Shown here piece after piece: positions 59,165-64,000 of a stretch of DNA of 64,000 bases. This DNA is from Roseateles sp. SL47 (GTDB lineage: Bacteria > Pseudomonadota > Gammaproteobacteria > Burkholderiales > Burkholderiaceae_C), in assembly GCF_026625885.1 (NCBI RefSeq), contig NZ_CP113068.1, positions 2,852,001 to 2,916,000 of the forward strand, in the 5' to 3' direction. Position 1 is the stretch's first letter, and each line of letters opens with the position of its first letter. The position numbers were made by a program, and so were the translations under genes. The notes under the pieces are model-generated. The model was not told the DNA's origin and searched no databases. It saw nothing but the letters and a program-made list of their open reading frames with translations.

Positions 59165-60304
59165 ATGAGTTCTGCTTTGCCTTCCTCTCCAGTTGCCTCG
59201 GGCGACCATCCCCCCAGTGGCGGCAACCCTCTGCTGTGGGGCCTGGCCGTTGCGGCCCTGGTCTTGGCCTGGTGGCGACCGGTCTCGCCCAGTGAATGGC
59301 TGGCCCTGATCGATTGGCAGACGATGGGCGCCTTGACCGGCCTGCTGGTCATCACCCAGGGCGTGGAGCGCAGTGGGGTGCTGCAGGGCGCCGCCCGCGC
59401 GCTGCTGGCCCGCACCAGTACCGCCCGGCAGTTGGCGCTGGTGCTCTGCGGGGTGGCGGCGGTCTTGGCAGCCTTGGTCACCAATGACGTCAGCCTGTTC
59501 CTGCTGGTGCCGCTGACCCGGGAACTCGCAGCACAGGCCCAGTTGCCACTGGCCCGGCTGGTGGCCCTGGAGGCACTGGCGGTGAATGCCGGCTCGTCCC
59601 TCACGCCCATCGGCAATCCGCAGAATCTGTATCTCTGGCACCGCTCCGGTGAGTCCTTCGGCGGCTTCATGGCCATGATGGGACCGGCCGTGGGCGTGAT
59701 GCTGGCACTGCTGCTGGTCACCATCCTCATCACCATGCCGGGCACACCCATCCGCGTGGCGCCACCGCAGGAGCGCGCGCCGACGCAACCCCGGCTGCTC
59801 GCCCTCTCCGGCGTGCTGTTCATCGGCTTCGTGGCGGCCCTGGAGCTGCATGTCTGGGCTCCCGCCCTGGTGGCCGTGCTGGTGGTGTATGCGCTGTTCT
59901 ACCGCCGGGTGCTGATGCGCCTGGACTGGGCGCTGCTGGCCACCTTTGCGCTCATGTTTGTCGTGGTGCATCAACTGGTGGCACTGCCGTGGGTGGCGGG
60001 GCTGATGTCGCAATTGCCGATGGATCAGCCGCTGCAGGCCTATCTGGTGGCCATCGCCACGTCGCAGGTCATCAGCAACGTGCCAGCCACCCTGCTGCTG
60101 GCGGATGGCACCCAGCCATTGGCGGCCTTTGCGGCCTTGGCGGTAGGCGTGAATGTCGGTGGTTACGGTTTTGTGCTGGGCTCCATGGCCAACCTCATCG
60201 CCCTGCGCCTGGCTCGTGAGCCGCACGGTCTTCGGGAATTCCATCGCATCAGCCTGCCTTTCCTGGCAGTCTGCGTGGTGCTGGTGGCCTTCCTGGTGCG
60301 CTGA
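59165..60304 (+). CDS. SLC13/CitM-like (ArsB/NhaD superfamily) transporter
   Basis: A 379-residue polytopic membrane protein with about ten helices. Two inverted-repeat signatures are visible: VTNDVSLFLLVPL with NAGSSLTPIGNPQNLYLW in the first half, and SQVISNVPATLLLADG with GSMANLIALRLA in the second. The paired NxxxT/S-P-x-GNPQN hairpins define ion-transporter-superfamily anion/cation transporters. The substrate (dicarboxylate, arsenite or Na+/H+) cannot be decided. It follows the structured repeats. Confidence 0.85.
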   Translation: MSSALPSSPVASGDHPPSGGNPLLWGLAVAALVLAWWRPVSPSEWLALIDWQTMGALTGLLVITQGVERSGVLQGAARALLARTSTARQLALVLCGVAAVLAALVTNDVSLFLLVPLTRELAAQAQLPLARLVALEALAVNAGSSLTPIGNPQNLYLWHRSGESFGGFMAMMGPAVGVMLALLLVTILITMPGTPIRVAPPQERAPTQPRLLALSGVLFIGFVAALELHVWAPALVAVLVVYALFYRRVLMRLDWALLATFALMFVVVHQLVALPWVAGLMSQLPMDQPLQAYLVAIATSQVISNVPATLLLADGTQPLAAFAALAVGVNVGGYGFVLGSMANLIALRLAREPHGLREFHRISLPFLAVCVVLVAFLVR

Positions 60305-60436
60305 GTCGCCGCAACACCCTTGCATTCGCACAGTCCCTCTTTCGGGATGCGCCAAGGGCTGACCGCCTTCCTACAATGGCCCGCAGCCGGGGTGTGCGCG
60401 ATCCGCGCGCCCTCGCCATCGCCATGAGGAATGCCA

Positions 60437-62518
60437 ATGACCGCCACCAGCGCCGTGCCCCAGTCCCCCTCCACCAATCCGCTGTTGAAGGCCTGGGACG
60501 GCCCGTACGGCCTGCCGCCGTTTGCAGAGATCCGGCCGGAACATTTCGAACCGGCGTTTGATCAGGCACTGGCGGAACATCGGGCGGAACTGGCGCTGAT
60601 GGCTTCGCAGACCGAGCCGCCCAGCTTCTCCAACACCCTGGCCGCCTTTGACCGGAGCGGGCGCCGTCTGGTGGCGCTGGAGCATCTGTTCTCCACCCTG
60701 AGCGCGTCCGCCACATCTCCCGAACTGCAGGCGGTGCAGCGCCGCATGGCCGCACCGCTGGCGGCACACAGCAACGCGGTCTACATGAACGCCGCGCTGT
60801 TCGCCCGTATCGAAGTGCTGCATGAACAGCGTGAACACCTGGGCCTGGACCCGCAGCAGCGCCGCTTGCTGGAGCGCATCCATCTGGACTTCGTGCGGGC
60901 CGGCGCCCGCATGCAGGGCGAAGCCCGCCGCCGTTATGCCGCGCTGATGGAGCGGCAGGCGGAGCTGCATACCCGCTTTGGCCAGAACGTGTTGGCAGAC
61001 GAGGGCGACTACCAACTGCTGTTGCGCACGCCGGACGAATGGGCCGGCCTGCCGGATTTTGTCCGCGCCGCCGCGCGCCAGGCCGCGCTGGACCGGGGCC
61101 TGACCGATGCGGACGTTCACGTGATCACGCTGTCTCGCTCGCTGATCGTGCCCTTCCTGACCTTCAGTGAACGACGCGATCTGCGCGAGCAGGCCTGGCG
61201 GGCCTGGGTCAGCCGCGGTGAACATGCCGGCGACAGCGACAACCGCAGCATCATCCGCGAGATCCTGCGCCTGCGGCACGACCAGGCGCAGCTGCACGGC
61301 TATGCGCACTACGCCGACTACGCCCTGGCGGACACCATGGCCGGCAAGCCTGCGGCGGTGCTGGGCCTGCTGGACCCCGTGTGGGAGCGGGCCAAGGAGG
61401 CGGTGGAACGCGAGCGGGCCCTGCTGGATGCCGAACGTGTGCGGCTGGGCCATGCCGAGACCATTCAGGATTGGGACTGGCGCTACTACGCCGAGAAAGT
61501 GCGCCAGCAGCGCTTTCAGCTGGACGAGGCTGAGGTGAAGCCGTACTTTCCGCTGGATGCGATGGTGGCGGCCATGTTCGACTGTGCCACCCGCCTGTAT
61601 GGCCTGCACTTCGTGCACCAGCCGAAGGTGGCGGGTTATCACCCGGATGTGAAGGTCTATGAGGTGCGCGATGCGGATGGCCGGCTGCGGGGGCTGTTCG
61701 TTCAGGACAATTTCGCGCGTCCCACCAAGCGCAGCGGGGCCTGGATGAATGCCCTGCGCTGGCAGGCGCGCAACGGCATCGAGGCGCTGCCCATCATCCT
61801 GAACAACAACAACTTCGCCAAGGGCGCGCCCGGCGAGCCGACCTTGCTGTCGTTCGACGACACCCGTACGCTGTTCCATGAATTCGGCCATGGGCTGCAT
61901 GGGCTGCTGTCGCAGGTGGAGTTTGAGCGACTTTCCGGCACGCAGGTGCTGAGGGATTTTGTGGAGCTGCCGTCTCAGCTGATGGAGCACTGGATGGCCG
62001 AACCCGAAGTGCTCAAGCGCCATGCCCGGCACTACCGCACCGGCGAACCGATTCCGGATGCGCTGCTGGAGAAGATCCAGGCGGCCGCCACCTTCAACCA
62101 GGGTTATGAAACGGTGCGCTACTGCGCCTCCGCGCTGGTGGACCAGGCCATTCACGGCCTGGGCACCGGGGAGGTGCCGGATGTGGTGGCCTTCGAGCGC
62201 GACACGCTGCAACGCTTGGGCGCGCCGGCGGCCGTGGGCATGAACCATCGGCTGACCCATTTCCAGCATCTGTTCTCCGGCAGCTCCTACGCAGCACAGT
62301 ACTACGTCTACCTGTGGTCGGAGGTGCTGGATTGCGATGCGTATGAGGCGTTTGTGGAAGCGGGCAATCCGTTTGACGGGGCCACGGCGCGGTCGCTGAT
62401 GGACAACATCCTGTCGGTGGGCAACAGCCGCGACCCGGGGGACACCTATCGGGCCTTCCGGGGGCGCGATGCGCAACTCGCGCCGATGCTCAAGGGGCGG
62501 GGCCTGCTCCCCGCCTGA
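60437..62518 (+). CDS. prlC: M3-family oligopeptidase A
   Basis: A 693-residue zinc metallopeptidase of the thimet oligopeptidase family. The zinc motif [10 protein letters not shown] is at 481-490, with the third ligand Glu downstream in the family-conserved [12 protein letters not shown] region. It degrades cytoplasmic oligopeptides and cleaved signal peptides. The ATG at 60437 is chosen over 60431 because GAGGA ends 7 nt before it. A TACAAT at 60372-60377 could be the -10 element. Confidence 0.95.
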   Translation: MTATSAVPQSPSTNPLLKAWDGPYGLPPFAEIRPEHFEPAFDQALAEHRAELALMASQTEPPSFSNTLAAFDRSGRRLVALEHLFSTLSASATSPELQAVQRRMAAPLAAHSNAVYMNAALFARIEVLHEQREHLGLDPQQRRLLERIHLDFVRAGARMQGEARRRYAALMERQAELHTRFGQNVLADEGDYQLLLRTPDEWAGLPDFVRAAARQAALDRGLTDADVHVITLSRSLIVPFLTFSERRDLREQAWRAWVSRGEHAGDSDNRSIIREILRLRHDQAQLHGYAHYADYALADTMAGKPAAVLGLLDPVWERAKEAVERERALLDAERVRLGHAETIQDWDWRYYAEKVRQQRFQLDEAEVKPYFPLDAMVAAMFDCATRLYGLHFVHQPKVAGYHPDVKVYEVRDADGRLRGLFVQDNFARPTKRSGAWMNALRWQARNGIEALPIILNNNNFAKGAPGEPTLLSFDDTRTLFHEFGHGLHGLLSQVEFERLSGTQVLRDFVELPSQLMEHWMAEPEVLKRHARHYRTGEPIPDALLEKIQAAATFNQGYETVRYCASALVDQAIHGLGTGEVPDVVAFERDTLQRLGAPAAVGMNHRLTHFQHLFSGSSYAAQYYVYLWSEVLDCDAYEAFVEAGNPFDGATARSLMDNILSVGNSRDPGDTYRAFRGRDAQLAPMLKGRGLLPA

Positions 62519-62564
62519 GCGGGTGGCGTGGGCGGCCCCGGCCGGGGACGCCTATCATCGGGCC

Positions 62565-63368
62565 ATGAACACGTCCTCCCGTTCGCATTCCGGCGCCGCC
62601 GCCAATCAGGCGGCATTTGATTCCACGCGCACACGCATTGCCGTGGTCACCGGGGCCGGTTCCGGCATCGGCCGCGCCGCAGCCTGGAAGCTGATGGCCG
62701 CGGGCTGGCAGGTGGCCCTGCTGGGCCGCCGCGAGGACGCCCTGGCGGCCACCGCTGCGCAGGCGCCGGACCAGGCGCTGGTGCTGCCCACTGATGTGAC
62801 CGATGAACAGCAGGTGGCGGCGGCATTCCGCGCGGTGAAGGCGCGTTATGGCCGGCTGGACCTGCTCTTCAACAATGCCGGCATGAGCGCACGCGGCATG
62901 GAGATTGACCAGCTCAGCGTGGCCCAGTGGCGGGCGGTGGTGGATGTGAACCTCACCGGCAGCTTCCTGTGCGCGCGGGAGGCCTTTGCCCTGATGAAGG
63001 CGCAGACGCCGCAAGGCGGGCGCATCATCAACAACGGCTCGATCTCCGCCCACGCGCCCCGGCCCGGTTCGGTGGCCTACACCAGCACCAAACACGCCAT
63101 CACCGGCCTGACCAAGACGCTGGCCCTGGATGGGCGCCCCTATGACATCGCTGCTGGCCAGATCGACATCGGCAACGCCCAGACCGATCTGACCGCCAGT
63201 TTCTCCAAGGGCCTGCCACAGGCTCACGGTGCCGTGGTGCCGGAGCCGGTGATGGATGTGGACCACGCGGCCAGCGCGCTGCTGTACATGGCGGAATTAC
63301 CGCTGTCAGCCAACGTGCCTTTCCTGACGGTCATGGCCACCAAGATGCCCTATATTGGGCGGGGTTAA
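62565..63368 (+). CDS. SDR-family oxidoreductase (canonical)
   Basis: A 267-residue classical short-chain dehydrogenase. It has the cofactor motif [13 protein letters not shown] (about 28-40), NNAG, and the catalytic set Ser plus YTSTKHA (YxxxK). Arg/Asp features after the second strand (LLGRRED) suggest NADP(H) preference. It is 46 bp downstream of the oligopeptidase and 11 bp upstream of a small membrane protein. The substrate is unknown. Confidence 0.92.
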   Translation: MNTSSRSHSGAAANQAAFDSTRTRIAVVTGAGSGIGRAAAWKLMAAGWQVALLGRREDALAATAAQAPDQALVLPTDVTDEQQVAAAFRAVKARYGRLDLLFNNAGMSARGMEIDQLSVAQWRAVVDVNLTGSFLCAREAFALMKAQTPQGGRIINNGSISAHAPRPGSVAYTSTKHAITGLTKTLALDGRPYDIAAGQIDIGNAQTDLTASFSKGLPQAHGAVVPEPVMDVDHAASALLYMAELPLSANVPFLTVMATKMPYIGRG

Positions 63369-63379
63369 CCCTGAAGACG

Positions 63380-63691
63380 ATGAAGACGATTTCCGATCTG
63401 CTGATGATGGTGGCGCGCATCCTGCGTGCGGCTCTGTTCCTGCTGCTGTTCCTGGCCTTGCTGGTCGTGGGGCTGTGTGTGTTCGGTGTGCTGCTGCTCT
63501 GGAGCCTCATCCGGGGCCGTCGTCTGCAGCGGCCGACGGTGGGCGTGTTCCGCACCGCGTCGGACCTTCGCGCGCAGGCCTTCAAGCGCCGCAACGAGCC
63601 GGCCGGCGACGTGGTGGATGTGGAGGTGCGGGAAGTGCCGGCCCCTCCGCCGCAGCATGCTTCCCACCAGCAGCCGCGCCTGGACCCCTGA
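63380..63691 (+). CDS. Small two-helix membrane protein
   Basis: A 103-residue protein with a long hydrophobic region (about 14-43, LLFLALLVVGLCVFGVLLLW) that could span the membrane once or as a hairpin. A basic cytoplasmic stretch (RGRRLQRPTVGVF, FKRRNEP) and a Pro-rich tail follow. It sits 11 bp after the SDR stop, so it is probably in the same operon. No family was recognised. Confidence 0.7.
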   Translation: MKTISDLLMMVARILRAALFLLLFLALLVVGLCVFGVLLLWSLIRGRRLQRPTVGVFRTASDLRAQAFKRRNEPAGDVVDVEVREVPAPPPQHASHQQPRLDP

Positions 63692-63695
63692 ACGG

Positions 63696-63749
63696 CAGTT
63701 GCCCTAGTTGCCCCAGTCGCTGCAGTCGCCCCAATCGCCCCAGTCGTAG
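63696..63749. repeat. 9-bp degenerate tandem repeat x6
   Basis: Six units close to CAGTCGCCC (CAGTTGCCC, TAGTTGCCC, CAGTCGCTG, CAGTCGCCC, CAATCGCCC, CAGTCGTAG). They lie between the convergent small membrane protein gene and rsgA. Confidence 0.85.
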
Positions 63750-63793
63750 CTGCCTGGTATAGGTATAGGGGGCCTGCCTGGGGGGGGCGCCGA

Positions 63794-64000
63794 TCAATAC
63801 CGGGGCGGGCTGCTGAGTTCCTGCCAGAGCTCGTCGTAGATCCGGTAGCGGGACGGGCTGATCTTGCCAGCCTCCACCGCCGTCAGCACCGCACAGCCGG
63901 GCTCATGCCGGTGGCTGCAGTTGTGGAAGCGGCATGAGCCCAGGTGGGGCTTGAAATCGGCCATGTGGCTGGCCAGTTCCGGCGCCGGAATCTGACGCAG
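63794..64000 (-). CDS. rsgA: Ribosome small-subunit-dependent GTPase A, C-terminal part
   Basis: The last 68 residues are visible; the rest lies beyond the right edge. The zinc-binding knuckle GSCRFHNCSHRHEPGCAV is diagnostic for RsgA/YjeQ, a circularly permuted GTPase that acts in late 30S subunit maturation. The C terminus (YRIYDELWQEL) is also typical. Confidence 0.93.
   Translation of the reverse strand: MRQIPAPELASHMADFKPHLGSCRFHNCSHRHEPGCAVLTAVEAGKISPSRYRIYDELWQELSSPPRY

Noticed and set aside
60371..62476. 701-codon minus-strand frame across the oligopeptidase gene
   Set aside because: Antisense to a well-supported M3 peptidase; no domains.

Overview
The window is GC-rich, gene-dense bacterial chromosome. 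A Burkholderiales member (Rubrivivax/Roseateles-type betaproteobacterium) is suggested by a PEP-CTERM protein beside a PrsT-like TPR protein, a Cache-kinase/NarL-regulator/CstA cluster, paired PimC/PimD-like acyl-CoA dehydrogenases and many hybrid sensor kinases. No rRNA, tRNA, CRISPR array or insertion sequence was recognised. The taxonomic placement is inference from gene content.

Layout. 1-3.5 kb: two membrane proteins, a TetR regulator and a chemoreceptor. 3.5-6.4 kb: a small DUF1127 gene flanked by twin palindromes, an MHS-family transporter and a small membrane protein. 6.5-11.3 kb: a kinase coupled to a degenerate GGDEF protein, then an SDR and a quinone oxidoreductase. 11.3-18.4 kb: a soluble PAS kinase, lspA, and a two-component system leading into cstA-ybdD. 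18.4-24 kb: a translationally coupled six-gene LacI/ABC-transporter/phosphodiesterase operon. 24.2-31.6 kb: hydroxypyruvate isomerase, a 24-copy hexanucleotide repeat, ileS, ribF, a 28-bp tandem repeat and a hybrid kinase.

31.9-36.2 kb is the most unusual region. Two adjacent paralogous genes encode proteins of 676 and 630 residues that I read as tandem protein-tyrosine-phosphatase-like proteins. Each has two PTP-like halves. The first half has Ser in place of the catalytic Cys, and the second keeps a Cys-X5-Arg loop. Their promoter regions are duplicated with nearly fixed spacing, and 11-bp repeat arrays lie between them. They may be secreted effectors, but that is inference.

36.1-43.6 kb: rsuA-type pseudouridine synthase, P1 peptidase, two acyl-CoA dehydrogenases, isoaspartyl peptidase and ilvD. 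44-48.5 kb: PEP-CTERM protein, PrsT-like protein and yajQ. 48.6-58.5 kb: murB, a hybrid kinase coupled to a periplasmic molybdopterin-fold protein, acyl-CoA synthetase, a GNAT-DUF924 fusion, prolyl oligopeptidase, yaeQ and an exported coiled-coil protein. 58.5-59.2 kb: tandem 142-bp elements with a covarying hairpin. 59.2-64 kb: an SLC13-like transporter, M3 oligopeptidase, an SDR, a small membrane protein and the 3' end of rsgA.

Two themes recur. One is signalling: five histidine kinases, one response regulator, one chemoreceptor, and GGDEF and YajQ proteins. The other is an unusual density of short tandem repeats in intergenic DNA.
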